Positions 45,920 through 54,571 of a stretch of DNA of 64,000 bases are shown here, piece by piece; position 1 is the first letter of the stretch, and the number at the start of each line of letters is the position of its first letter. The DNA comes from Chloroflexota bacterium. Its GTDB lineage: Bacteria > Chloroflexota > Dehalococcoidia > Bin125. The notes beneath the pieces were generated by a model, which made no database searches, was not told where the DNA came from, and saw only the letters and a program-made list of their open reading frames with translations. The stretch lies in NCBI GenBank assembly GCA_026707145.1, contig JAPOXK010000011.1:223908-287907 (forward strand), written 5' to 3'. A program made the translations under genes and the position numbers.

Positions 45920-46861
45920 GTGACTCTGGGGATGACCCGTGCCTCTCTTCCTGCGTCCGAGACCGTCCTGCGGGTCAAGGATCTGACCAAGACCTTCGGT
46001 CGGCGCACCGTCGTCGACGGCGTCTCCTTCGATGTCCGGCGCGGTGAGATGTTCGGGTTCCTGGGCCCCAACGGGTCGGGCAAAACCACGACGATCCGCA
46101 TGGCTCTCGGCATCATCCGGCCCGATGCCGGCTCTATCGGCATCTTGGGCTCGCCGCCCGAGCGGAGCGTGTTGCGGGCTGTGGGTTACCTGCCGGAGGA
46201 GCGCGGGCTGCCGCGCAAGCTCCGCGTGCTGGACGCCCTTCGTTATTTGGGCCGTCTCAAAGGGCTGACGGTTGCGGAGGCCGAGGATCGCGCGATCGCC
46301 TTGCTGCAGCAGTTGGACCTGGACGAGCACTATAAGAAGAGGGTCGAAGCGCTCTCGCGCGGTATGACGCAGCTCGTGCAGTTCGCCGCAGCCATCATCC
46401 ACGCCCCGGAGTTCATCGTTCTAGACGAGCCGTTCGCGGGCTTGGACCCGCTGAACGTCGAACGGATGAAGGAGATGCTGTTCGAGCGGCAACGCACTGG
46501 CGCCACCATCATGTTCAGTACGCACATCATGTCGGATGTCGAAGAGCTCTGCGATCGTGTCGCACTGATTGCGGACGGACACCTGCTGCTGTTCGGAGAC
46601 TTGGCGGAGATCAAACGGCAACGGGGCGCGAACGCTGTCCTCGTGCAGGCCCCGCGCGTTCCCGAGGCGCTCACTGCCGGCCGTCCTGCGGTCGCGCGCA
46701 GCGGGGTCGTGGAGCACGTGCTTGAGGGCGGAAGTACCCCGGAGGCGGTTCTCCGGGCATACCTCGATGCCGGGATCAGCGTCGAACGGTTTGAGCTGGC
46801 GCTGCCGACGCTGAACGACATATTCATTGAGGAGGTGTCCCGTGCGCGGTCCATCTCCTGA
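45920..46861 (+). CDS. ABC exporter ATP-binding protein (NatA-like)
   Basis: A 313-residue ATPase: Walker A GPNGSGKTTT, Q-loop VGYLPEERGLPRK, signature LSRGMTQLVQ (an LSGGM variant with Arg) and Walker B FIVLDEPFAGLDP, with the C-terminal DUF4162 region found in NatA-type exporters. A GTG (45920) or ATG (45932) could be the start. It powers the permease encoded by the next gene, which it overlaps by 20 bases. Similar pairs export sodium, drugs or peptides. Codon use is more mixed in third position than in the neighbouring catabolic genes, which might reflect a different origin. Confidence 0.9.
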   Translation: MTLGMTRASLPASETVLRVKDLTKTFGRRTVVDGVSFDVRRGEMFGFLGPNGSGKTTTIRMALGIIRPDAGSIGILGSPPERSVLRAVGYLPEERGLPRKLRVLDALRYLGRLKGLTVAEAEDRAIALLQQLDLDEHYKKRVEALSRGMTQLVQFAAAIIHAPEFIVLDEPFAGLDPLNVERMKEMLFERQRTGATIMFSTHIMSDVEELCDRVALIADGHLLLFGDLAEIKRQRGANAVLVQAPRVPEALTAGRPAVARSGVVEHVLEGGSTPEAVLRAYLDAGISVERFELALPTLNDIFIEEVSRARSIS

Positions 46862-48116
46862 GTTGCGCGTCATCTTCGCCGAAGAGTTCAGACGCCAGAT
46901 ACGCGGCTTCGGCTTCGCATTCTTTACGGTGCTGATACCCGTCCTGATGCTGATCGCCATCCCGATCACGCCGGTTGTCGTGGACCTGGTTGAAGGTGAC
47001 GATTCGGAGGGCGTGCCTGTCGTGACGGGGGCACCGCTGGAGCGGATCGGGTACGCCGATCCGGCAGGTGTTTTGCCGGTCCGGGAACCGCAGGCCGCGT
47101 CGAGGCGATACGGCGATCTTGCTGCGGGTATTGAGGCGGTTCGGCAAGGCGAGATCGATGCTTTCTTCGTGCTTCCCAGCAGCTACATCGAGTCCGGCGT
47201 CGTGGAGCACTACCGGGCTTCCGGCGAGAGCAGGGGACGGTTCTGGGGTAACGCTGCCGCCGAATTCGCTTTCAGAAGCTTTCTCACCGGCGAATTGATC
47301 GCCGGGCAGGTGGAGCCCAGCATCTTGGCGCGCGCGCTCCACCCTGCGGATTATCGGAATTTCGAGATCGGTGCGGACGGAGCCGTCGCAGAGGCGATCC
47401 CATTAGCACAAGAGATCGGAGAGCTCTTAGTCCCCACCCTTCTCGCTGCTCTGTTGCTGATCGGCGTCCTCTCCGGCAGCGGCGCCTTGATGAGGAGCGT
47501 CGCCGAAGAGAAGGAAACCCGCATGATCGAGATGCTGGTCACCTCGGCGGCGCCGCTCTCGATCATGTCCGGCAAGCTCCTGGCGTTGGGCTTGGCCGGA
47601 CTGATTCAGATCGCGGTCTGGATCGCCGTGGCGACGTTCACTATGCCGGCGATCTTCGACCGCATCCCGAATGGCGGGGATTTGACGATTTCGGCGGGGT
47701 TGCTGACGACCGTATCGCTGAGCTTCGTCCTCGGGTACTTTCTATTTTCCGTCCTGGCGCTGTTCATCGCGAGCGTCGTCTCTTCGTCGGCGGATGCTCA
47801 GAAATATACCGGGCTGTTGAGCTTGCTGACCGCCCTGCCGATCTGGCTGGCGGGGCTATTCATCTCGCAACCGGACGGAGCGGTCGCCCAGATCCTTTCT
47901 TACTTCCCCTTTACGGCGCCGACGACGCTGATGGTTAGGCTCGGCGCGGGGAGCGACATGTCGGAGGGTGAGATCGCCCTCGCTTTGGGGATCACTGCGG
48001 GAACGGCGCTGGTCTTGCTTTGGGTCGCATCCCGCGTATTCCGGGCTGGGATCCTGCTCTCCGGCCAGCGCATCACCGGACGCAATGTCTGGGCGGCGCT
48101 GTGGCACGCGCAGTAG
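46842..48116 (+). CDS. ABC exporter permease (NatB-like, ABC2_membrane_3)
   Basis: A 424-residue permease. GTG start, with GGAGGT 5 bases upstream inside the end of the ATPase gene. One transmembrane segment near the start (GFAFFTVLIPVLMLIAIPITP) is followed by a large extracytoplasmic domain (about 40-190) and five further hydrophobic segments including LLVPTLLAALLLIGVLSGSGALM, with the cytoplasmic EEKETRMIEMLVTS motif typical of NatB/YhaP-type permeases. It works with the upstream ATPase as an exporter. Confidence 0.9.
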   Translation: MRGPSPELRVIFAEEFRRQIRGFGFAFFTVLIPVLMLIAIPITPVVVDLVEGDDSEGVPVVTGAPLERIGYADPAGVLPVREPQAASRRYGDLAAGIEAVRQGEIDAFFVLPSSYIESGVVEHYRASGESRGRFWGNAAAEFAFRSFLTGELIAGQVEPSILARALHPADYRNFEIGADGAVAEAIPLAQEIGELLVPTLLAALLLIGVLSGSGALMRSVAEEKETRMIEMLVTSAAPLSIMSGKLLALGLAGLIQIAVWIAVATFTMPAIFDRIPNGGDLTISAGLLTTVSLSFVLGYFLFSVLALFIASVVSSSADAQKYTGLLSLLTALPIWLAGLFISQPDGAVAQILSYFPFTAPTTLMVRLGAGSDMSEGEIALALGITAGTALVLLWVASRVFRAGILLSGQRITGRNVWAALWHAQ

Positions 48117-48185
48117 CATTTTCCGCGCTGGGGACGTGGCTCGCGCCTGCTCCTCCGCGCGGGGCAACGGAGGAGCGCTCCTCGC

Positions 48186-48968
48186 TTAACCCAATCCTGG
48201 GGTCGGCAGGAACCCTCCGTCCACCACGATCTCCTGCCCCGTCACGAACGTCGAAAGGTCGCTCGCTAGCCAAGCCGCCGTCCGCGCGATATCCAGCGGA
48301 TCCCCCGCCCGCGGGATCGGCTGCGACGCGGCGAACAGCGCCGTTTGCTCGGCCTGTGTCTCGGCCTGCAAACGCGGATCGGCCAGCGACTGCGGCGTCA
48401 CGATCAGCCCCGGCTGGATCGCATTCACGCGGATCTTGTGCTGGCCGTACTCCACCGCCGCGACCCGCACCAATCCTCCGATCCCGGCCTTGCTCGCCGC
48501 GTACGCCGCCGAGAGCGGCAACCCGAACTCTGCCGCGATCGACGAAGTCGCGATGATCGACCCGCCGCCCCGTGCGATCATGGGCGGGATCGCCGCCCGC
48601 AGGCACAGGAACGTGCCCCGCAAGTTCGTGGCGATCGTCTTATCGAACTCCTCCTCGCTGCAGTCGGCCAGACCGCCCGTTCGGTAAAACACGCCCGCGT
48701 TGCTGAACATCACATCCAGCCCGCCCCAGCGCTCGACCGCCGCTGCGACCAGCTCCCGTACTGCCGTCGCCTGCGACACGTCGGCCCCTTGGAACAGCGC
48801 CTCCCCACCGTCCGCGCGCGCCGCCGCCGCGCTCGCCTCGCCTCCCGCCTCGTCGATATCCCCCACCATCACCCTGGCCCCCTCCCGCGCGAACAAGCGC
48901 ACGCTCTCCGCGCCGATCCCGGAGGCTCCGCCCGTTATCACCGTCACCTTGCCGTCCAGCATGCCCAT
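48186..48968 (-). CDS. SDR-family oxidoreductase (1)
   Basis: A 260-residue classical short-chain dehydrogenase: TGGASGIG cofactor motif (residues 12-19), NAG, Ser in IATSSIAAE, and YAASK catalytic pair, ending with the SDR closing motif TGQEIVVDGG. NAD-preference is suggested by an aspartate after strand 2 (VGDIDEA). It lies two bases after the stop of a second SDR gene on the same strand; they probably act in consecutive redox steps. Confidence 0.92.
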   Translation of the reverse strand: MGMLDGKVTVITGGASGIGAESVRLFAREGARVMVGDIDEAGGEASAAAARADGGEALFQGADVSQATAVRELVAAAVERWGGLDVMFSNAGVFYRTGGLADCSEEEFDKTIATNLRGTFLCLRAAIPPMIARGGGSIIATSSIAAEFGLPLSAAYAASKAGIGGLVRVAAVEYGQHKIRVNAIQPGLIVTPQSLADPRLQAETQAEQTALFAASQPIPRAGDPLDIARTAAWLASDLSTFVTGQEIVVDGGFLPTPGLG

Positions 48969-48970
48969 CG

Positions 48971-49783
48971 CTAGCGGCCTGCATCCGCCCGCGCCCGCCG
49001 CAGCGCTTCATCCACCTCCGGCGCGCGGAAGCTGTTCAACAGGTATCCCCCGTCGACCATGATCGTCTCTCCCGTCACCCAGCTACTCTCGTCGGACGCC
49101 AGGAACACCGCCGCATTGGCGATGTCCAGCGGCTCGCCCAGGTGTCCCAGCGCTACGTGCCGCTCGAAGTGGTCGCGCACCTCGGGGATGCCCAGCAGGC
49201 CGCTCGCGATTCGCGTCGGCACCGGTCCCGGCCCGATGCAATTGACCCGGATCCCGTGCGGCGCCAGCGCCACCGCGGCCGACTTGGTCAGATTCTTCAC
49301 CCCCGCCTTGGCCGCGGTATAGGACGGCGCCAGCGGCGCTCCCACCTCGCCCAGCTGGCTGCCGGTGTTGATGATTTGGCCGCCTTCCCCTTGCGCGATC
49401 ATCTGCCGCGCCGCGATCTGGTTGCAGACGAAGACTCCCCGCAGGTCGACGGCCTGCACGCGGTCCCACTCCTCATCCGTCAAGTCCAAGAAGCCGGCGC
49501 GCTCCACCGTTCCCGCGTTCGCCACCATCGTCGTCAGCTTGCCGAAGCACTGGACCGTCGCCTCGACGCCGGCCTGAATCTCCGCTCGCTTACTGACGTC
49601 ACAGCGCACCACCAGCGCCTCGCGGCCGTGCTCTTGTACTCGCTGCGCCGTCTCCGCCAGCCATGTCATGTCGATGTCCGCGATCGCCACCTCGGCCCCC
49701 TCCTCCGCGAACCGCTCCGCCATCGCCCGGCCAAAGCCGCTGGCCGCGCCCGTGATCAACGCTACCCGTCCCTCGAGTCGCAC
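48971..49783 (-). CDS. SDR-family oxidoreductase (2)
   Basis: A 270-residue short-chain dehydrogenase with GTG start: TGAASGFGRAM cofactor motif, NAGTVERAG, Ser in INTGSQLGE, and YTAAK catalytic pair, and GETIMVDGG near the end. The aspartates ADIDMTW after strand 2 indicate NAD. Its start is divergent from the hyuA gene; the 160 bases between contain the hyuA promoter described separately. Confidence 0.92.
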   Translation of the reverse strand: MRLEGRVALITGAASGFGRAMAERFAEEGAEVAIADIDMTWLAETAQRVQEHGREALVVRCDVSKRAEIQAGVEATVQCFGKLTTMVANAGTVERAGFLDLTDEEWDRVQAVDLRGVFVCNQIAARQMIAQGEGGQIINTGSQLGEVGAPLAPSYTAAKAGVKNLTKSAAVALAPHGIRVNCIGPGPVPTRIASGLLGIPEVRDHFERHVALGHLGEPLDIANAAVFLASDESSWVTGETIMVDGGYLLNSFRAPEVDEALRRARADAGR

Positions 49784-49870
49784 GGCTCGCTCCTCCCGTC
49801 GGGCGCTTCCACGCTCGACCTGCGGAGGCTAACGAGGCATCCGCGGCAGTCAAGCCGCGACGCACGCGAG

Positions 49871-49918
49871 TCTGTTGGCACACGCCTCTGTTGACACACG
49901 CTCGCAGCAAGCTAGATT
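49871..49918 (+). promoter_or_regulatory. Candidate hyuA promoter with 15-bp direct repeats
   Basis: TTGACA at 49891-49896 and TAGATT at 49913-49918, 16 bases apart, form a good sigma-70-type promoter 28 bases before the hyuA ATG, which has its own AGAGGAGGG ribosome site. Two copies of TCTGTTGxCACACGC (49871-49885 and 49887-49901, one mismatch, 16-base period) overlap the -35 box and could bind an activator or repressor. Confidence 0.55.
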
Positions 49919-49945
49919 CCCATTCGTCCCAGAGAGGAGGGAAGC

Positions 49946-52003
49946 ATGGTCTTCCGAGTCGGTGTTGACGTGGGTGGAACCTTCACGGACCTTCTTCTCA
50001 TTGACGAAGACAGCGGTGCCCGGCACATCGCGAAGGTTCCCTCTACTCCCGCGGACCTCTCCGCCGGCGTCCTGCAAGGGCTGGAGAAAGTTTGCCGACA
50101 GGCCGACATCGCGCCGCGGGCAATCGGCCAAGTCATGCACGGCACCACCGTCGCGACCAACGCCATCCTTACCGGCAGCGGCGCCCGCGTCGGCCTCGTG
50201 ACTACACAGGGTTACGGGCAGGTGCTGCAGGTGGCCCGCTCCTTCGTCCCCGGTGGTCTCGGCGCCTGGGTGATCTACAACAAGAGTGCGCCGCTGGCTC
50301 CACTCGAGTTGACGATCGAAGCGAAGGAGCGCCTCAGCGCCCGCGGCGATGTCGTCGAGCCCCTAGACGAGGACGACCTCCGCGCCAAGCTTCGCCAGCT
50401 CAGAGCACGTGGCGTCGAGGCGCTGACCGTCTCGCTGGTCAATGCTTACGCCGACGGCCGGCATGAGCGCCGCGTGCAGGCGATCGCCGAAGAGGAGATG
50501 CCCGGCGTGCCCGTCTCCCTTTCCTCCGCAGTGATCCCGGAGATGCAAGAGTACGAGCGCACCATTACCACCGTCGCCAACTCGTATGTCCGTCCCGTCG
50601 TAGCCGGTTACGTGACGGCGCTGCAAGGCGATCTTCGCGACCGCTTGGGCGACCACAACCTCCACTTGCTCCGCTCCGACGGCGGTCTCGCCTCCGCCGA
50701 AGCCGCCCGCGCCACGCCTGTCAACCTGCTCATGAGTGGGCCGGCCGGTGGGGTCGCCGGCGCCATCTGGATCGCCCAGCAGGCCGGTTACCAGAATCTG
50801 CTCACTTTCGATATGGGCGGCACCTCCACCGATGTTTGCCTCGTGCAAGACGGCCGCGCCCGCACCCGCCGCGAAACCACCGTCGGCGACGTCACCGTGC
50901 GCGCTTCGTCCCTGGACGTGCGTACTGTTGGGGCGGGAGGCGGCTCCATCGCCCATGTTCCCGAGCTCACCAAGGCCCTGCGTGTCGGGCCCCAGAGCGC
51001 CGGTGCCGACCCCGGTCCCGCCGCCTACAACAAGGGCGGGACCAGCCCCACCGTCACCGACGCCAACGTCGTTCTCGGCTACCTCCCCGCCTCGGCCCGC
51101 CTCGGCGGGGAACTTGCCATCGATCGCGAAAAGGCGGCCACCGCCGTCCAGACCGTCGCGGACGCTCTCGATCTCTCCCTGGAGCGTGCCGCGGCCGGCA
51201 TCATCGATATCGTCAACGAGAATATGTTCGGCGCTCTCCGCCTCGTATCCGTCGAGCAGGGCTACGACCCCCGCGATTTCGCCCTCGTCGCCTTTGGCGG
51301 CGCTGGACCGATGCATGCCAACGCGCTGGGCCGCCTCATGAATTCCTGGCCGGTGATCATCCCGCCCGGGCCGGGCGTGCTCTGTGCCTACGGCGACGCC
51401 ACGACCCGCTTGCGCAACGAGGCCTCCCGCACGTTCATTCGGCGCTTCCCCGAAACCGGCTCCGCCGAAGTGGGGGCCATCCTCAAGGAGCTGCAGGAGA
51501 CCGCCGCCGCGGCGCTCGACGCCGAAGGCGTTCCCCGATCCGACCAGACCACCACCTGTCAGATCGATCTCCGCTACCACGGCCAAGGCCTGCTCCTCAC
51601 CGTCGACGTGGCGCTCGACGGCTTCACCACCGGCGGCCTTGAAGCCGCCGGTGACCAGTTCGACCAGATGCACACGCAGCTCTTCACTTTCGCCCTCGAC
51701 GCCGACAAAGAGGTGGTGAATCTGCGCGCGGTCGTGCATGGTCAAGCCACGACTCTCGCGGCGGAGCCGCTGGAAGCCAGCGGCTCCGATCCGGCCGCCG
51801 CCGCCATCGGTACCCAAGCGATCTACGTGGACCAAGAGCCGCGTCAAGCCACCATCTACGACCGTGTTGCCCTGCGCGCGGGACACCGCATCTCCGGTCC
51901 CGCGATCGTGACAGAGATGGATGCCACCAGCCTTATCCTGCCCGGCCACACCGGCGAGATCGACGCGCTGGGCAACATCCTCATCCGGCCCCACACGAGC
52001 TAG
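49946..52003 (+). CDS. hyuA: Hydantoinase A/oxoprolinase subunit (HyuA-type, ATP-dependent)
   Basis: A 685-residue HyuA protein of the ASKHA/acetone-carboxylase-beta superfamily. It has VGVDVGGTFTDLLLID at the N-terminus, the conserved MHGTTVATNAIL, the phosphate motif DMGGTSTDVCL, and the GGAGPMHA motif in the third domain. These subunits use ATP to activate a hydantoin, oxoproline or ketone substrate together with HyuB. The following hyuB gene starts 11 bases after the stop. It is the only hyuA in the window, against four hyuB genes. Confidence 0.92.
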   Translation: MVFRVGVDVGGTFTDLLLIDEDSGARHIAKVPSTPADLSAGVLQGLEKVCRQADIAPRAIGQVMHGTTVATNAILTGSGARVGLVTTQGYGQVLQVARSFVPGGLGAWVIYNKSAPLAPLELTIEAKERLSARGDVVEPLDEDDLRAKLRQLRARGVEALTVSLVNAYADGRHERRVQAIAEEEMPGVPVSLSSAVIPEMQEYERTITTVANSYVRPVVAGYVTALQGDLRDRLGDHNLHLLRSDGGLASAEAARATPVNLLMSGPAGGVAGAIWIAQQAGYQNLLTFDMGGTSTDVCLVQDGRARTRRETTVGDVTVRASSLDVRTVGAGGGSIAHVPELTKALRVGPQSAGADPGPAAYNKGGTSPTVTDANVVLGYLPASARLGGELAIDREKAATAVQTVADALDLSLERAAAGIIDIVNENMFGALRLVSVEQGYDPRDFALVAFGGAGPMHANALGRLMNSWPVIIPPGPGVLCAYGDATTRLRNEASRTFIRRFPETGSAEVGAILKELQETAAAALDAEGVPRSDQTTTCQIDLRYHGQGLLLTVDVALDGFTTGGLEAAGDQFDQMHTQLFTFALDADKEVVNLRAVVHGQATTLAAEPLEASGSDPAAAAIGTQAIYVDQEPRQATIYDRVALRAGHRISGPAIVTEMDATSLILPGHTGEIDALGNILIRPHTS

Positions 52004-52014
52004 AGAGGGCAGCG

Positions 52015-53907
52015 ATGCCGGCCACCATTCAGCAAACCAACACCACGCCCTTCCAGAGAGTCACGGTGGATCCTGTCACCCTGGATATCATTGAGAATGC
52101 CCTGCGCAACGCCCGCTTTGAGATGGATGCCGTGCTCTTCCGCACCGCTATGTCTCCGGGCATCCGCGAGCAGCACGACGAATTCCCCATGATCGCCAAC
52201 CTGGACGGCAAGATGGTCGTCGGCCAGTTTGGCTCCTTCATCCACGGCTTCCTCCAAGCCTATGACGGCGAAATCGAGGAGGGAGACGTTTTCCTCACTT
52301 CCGATCCCTATAGCTGCGACGCCGCCATCAGCCACGGCAACGACTGGCTGGTCCTCATGCCCATCTACAAAGACGGCCGCATGATCAGCTGGGTGGCGAT
52401 GTTCGGGCACGTCACGGATGTCGGCGGCAAAGTGCCCGGCAGTCTCCCCACGGACGCGCGCCAGATCTTCGAAGAGGGCGTCATCATCCCGCCCGTCAAG
52501 ATCTACAAGCGCGGCGTGCTGCAGGAGGACATCCTCGATCTGATCCTGCGAAACTGCCGTCTCCCGCAGTGGAACCGCAGCGACCTCAACGCCATCCTCG
52601 CCGCCTGCCGCCTGGCCGGCCGGCGCACGATCGAGCTCGCCGAGCGCTTCGGCGACGATGTCTACTACTCCGCATTGGAGGAGCTGCTGGATCGCAACCG
52701 TCGCGCGATGCGGGAGCTGATCCGCACCATGATCCCCGAAGAGAAGCGCACCTTTGAGGACTACGTCTGCGACGACGGCTTGGGCATGGGCCCCTACAAG
52801 CTCCACTGCGCCATGTGGCGCGAGGGCGACAAGGTCATCTTCGACTTCGCGGAGACCGATCCGCAGTCGATCGGCTCCATCAACTTCTATCTCAGCGAGG
52901 CCATGTTCAAGATGTTCTGCGGCGTCTTCATGATCATGGTCTTCGACCCCCAGATCCTCTTCAACGACGGCTTCTACGACCTCATGGAGGTGCGCATTCC
53001 CCGAGGCTCCCTGCTCAAGCCGCGGCGCCCCGGCGCGCTCTCCTGCCGCACCCACACCCTCGGCCGCGTCTTCGACATCATCAGCGGCCTCTTCGGACAA
53101 GGGGCCCCCGACTTGCTCTGCGCCGCCGGCTTCTCCGACAGCCCGCATTTCATGTACTCCGGCTATGACAAGAACGGCGAGTGGTACCAGCTCTACCAGA
53201 TCGGCTTCGGCGGCATTCCCGGCCGTCCCATGGGTGACGGCCCCGACGGCCACTCGCTCTGGCCCTCCTTCACCAATGTTCCCAACGAGTTCCTGGAAAG
53301 CTACTTCCCTCTCCGGATCGACACCTACGAGACGGTGACCGACTCCGGCGGCCCCGGCCTGCACCGGGGCGGGAACGGGATCTCCATCGGCTATCGGTTC
53401 CTGGAGCCCGGCGAGATCTCCATTCACGACGATCGCTGGCTCACCTACCCCTGGGGCGTGAACGGGGGTCTTCCCGGAGGCCGCAGCACCAAGCTGCTGG
53501 TGCGCACCGACGGTTCCCGGGAGTATCTGCCCTCCAAGTGCGACCGCATCATGGTCGAGGAAGGCGATATTCTCTACTTCAACACCTGGGGTGGTGGCGG
53601 CTGGGGCGACCCCCTCCAGCGCGACGCCGACCTCGTCGCCGCCGACGTTGCCCGCGGCCTCGTCTCCGTCGAGGGCGCCAAGCGCTACGGCGTCGTGATG
53701 AACGGCGACGGCACCGTCGACCAAGCGGCTACCACCGCTCTCCGGGAGAAGATCGCGGCCGAGCGACCCGCGCTTCAGCTGTTCGATTTCGGAGGATCGA
53801 TCGAAGAGCTCAAGGCCCGCTGCAAAGCGGAAACCATGCTCGACCCGCCCGCGGAGCCGCAGATTCCGCGCTGGCTCTCCTCCGGGCAATCGGCTGGCGT
53901 CGGCTAG
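52015..53907 (+). CDS. hyuB: Hydantoinase B/oxoprolinase subunit (HyuB-type, 2)
   Basis: A 630-residue HyuB protein. It starts VDPVTLDIIENALRNARFEMD, continues with FLTSDPYSCDAAISHGND, DSGGPGLHRGGNG and the C-terminal GGGGWGDPLQRDAD, the same order as acetone carboxylase alpha and N-methylhydantoinase B. It is 35-40 residues longer than the other three HyuB proteins in the window and clearly distinct (SCDAAISH in place of VASTHCND). Direct partnership with the upstream HyuA is indicated by the 11-base gap. An amidase-like gene follows 25 bases later. Confidence 0.92.
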   Translation: MPATIQQTNTTPFQRVTVDPVTLDIIENALRNARFEMDAVLFRTAMSPGIREQHDEFPMIANLDGKMVVGQFGSFIHGFLQAYDGEIEEGDVFLTSDPYSCDAAISHGNDWLVLMPIYKDGRMISWVAMFGHVTDVGGKVPGSLPTDARQIFEEGVIIPPVKIYKRGVLQEDILDLILRNCRLPQWNRSDLNAILAACRLAGRRTIELAERFGDDVYYSALEELLDRNRRAMRELIRTMIPEEKRTFEDYVCDDGLGMGPYKLHCAMWREGDKVIFDFAETDPQSIGSINFYLSEAMFKMFCGVFMIMVFDPQILFNDGFYDLMEVRIPRGSLLKPRRPGALSCRTHTLGRVFDIISGLFGQGAPDLLCAAGFSDSPHFMYSGYDKNGEWYQLYQIGFGGIPGRPMGDGPDGHSLWPSFTNVPNEFLESYFPLRIDTYETVTDSGGPGLHRGGNGISIGYRFLEPGEISIHDDRWLTYPWGVNGGLPGGRSTKLLVRTDGSREYLPSKCDRIMVEEGDILYFNTWGGGGWGDPLQRDADLVAADVARGLVSVEGAKRYGVVMNGDGTVDQAATTALREKIAAERPALQLFDFGGSIEELKARCKAETMLDPPAEPQIPRWLSSGQSAGVG

Positions 53908-53932
53908 CCTGGAATCACGGGGACGACGCGTC

Positions 53933-54571
53933 ATGGCACAAGATCTCGATCAGGATTACGCCGGCGCTGGCTACAATCTGCGCCTCGGCTTCGGTGATCG
54001 CCCTGCCTTGCTCGTGGTCGATATGGTGGAGGCCTATTTCGACAAAGCCTCACCGCTCTACGCGGGCGTCGAGGACACGCTGGAGTCCGCCAAGCGCGTG
54101 CTCGCGGCCGCACGACGGGCCGGCGTCTTCATCGCCTTCACCAATGTGCGGTACATGAAAGGCGCCGCTGATGGGGGGATGTTCGTCGAGAAAGTGCCCA
54201 CCCTGCGAATCTTTGAAGAGGGTTCGGCGCTGGGCGATTGGCCCGAGGGACTCGATCCACGCGACGACGAACTCGTCATCTCCAAGCAATATCCCAGCGC
54301 CTTCTTCGGCACTAGTTTGGCGGCCACCCTCACCGCGCTCGGTGTCGATACGCTGATCATTGCCGGCTTGACGACCAGCGGCTGCATCCGCGCCACCTGC
54401 ATCGATACCGTCTCCAGCGGCTTCCGTCCCGTCATCGTGCGCGAGGCCGTCGGCGATCGCGATGAGCGGCCCCACGAGGCCAACCTCTTCGACATGAACG
54501 CCAAATACGGCGACGTCGTCGATGAAACCGAGGTGATCGCCTACCTGCAGGAGATCGGCGCCGCCTCCTAG
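53933..54571 (+). CDS. Isochorismatase-family amidase, N-carbamoylsarcosine amidase-like
   Basis: A 212-residue cysteine hydrolase with complete triad: Asp30 (LLVVDMVEAYF), Lys118 (ISKQYPSAFFGT) and Cys151 (GLTTSGCIRAT). The GLTTSGCxRAT form, with the ISKxYPSAF segment, is that of N-carbamoylsarcosine amidase and related N-carbamoyl hydrolases. Behind HyuA and HyuB this suggests a hydantoin-type path: ATP-dependent ring opening to an N-carbamoyl amino acid, then removal of ammonia and CO2 here. Its stop overlaps that of the convergent lyase gene. Confidence 0.85.
   Translation: MAQDLDQDYAGAGYNLRLGFGDRPALLVVDMVEAYFDKASPLYAGVEDTLESAKRVLAAARRAGVFIAFTNVRYMKGAADGGMFVEKVPTLRIFEEGSALGDWPEGLDPRDDELVISKQYPSAFFGTSLAATLTALGVDTLIIAGLTTSGCIRATCIDTVSSGFRPVIVREAVGDRDERPHEANLFDMNAKYGDVVDETEVIAYLQEIGAAS

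Noticed and set aside
52000-53934. 644-codon open frame on the minus strand antisense to hyuB
   Set aside because: It lies wholly opposite a conserved hyuB gene, its residues are dominated by Val, Ala, Gly, Asp and Glu as expected for the complement of C-ending codons, and no family motif is visible.
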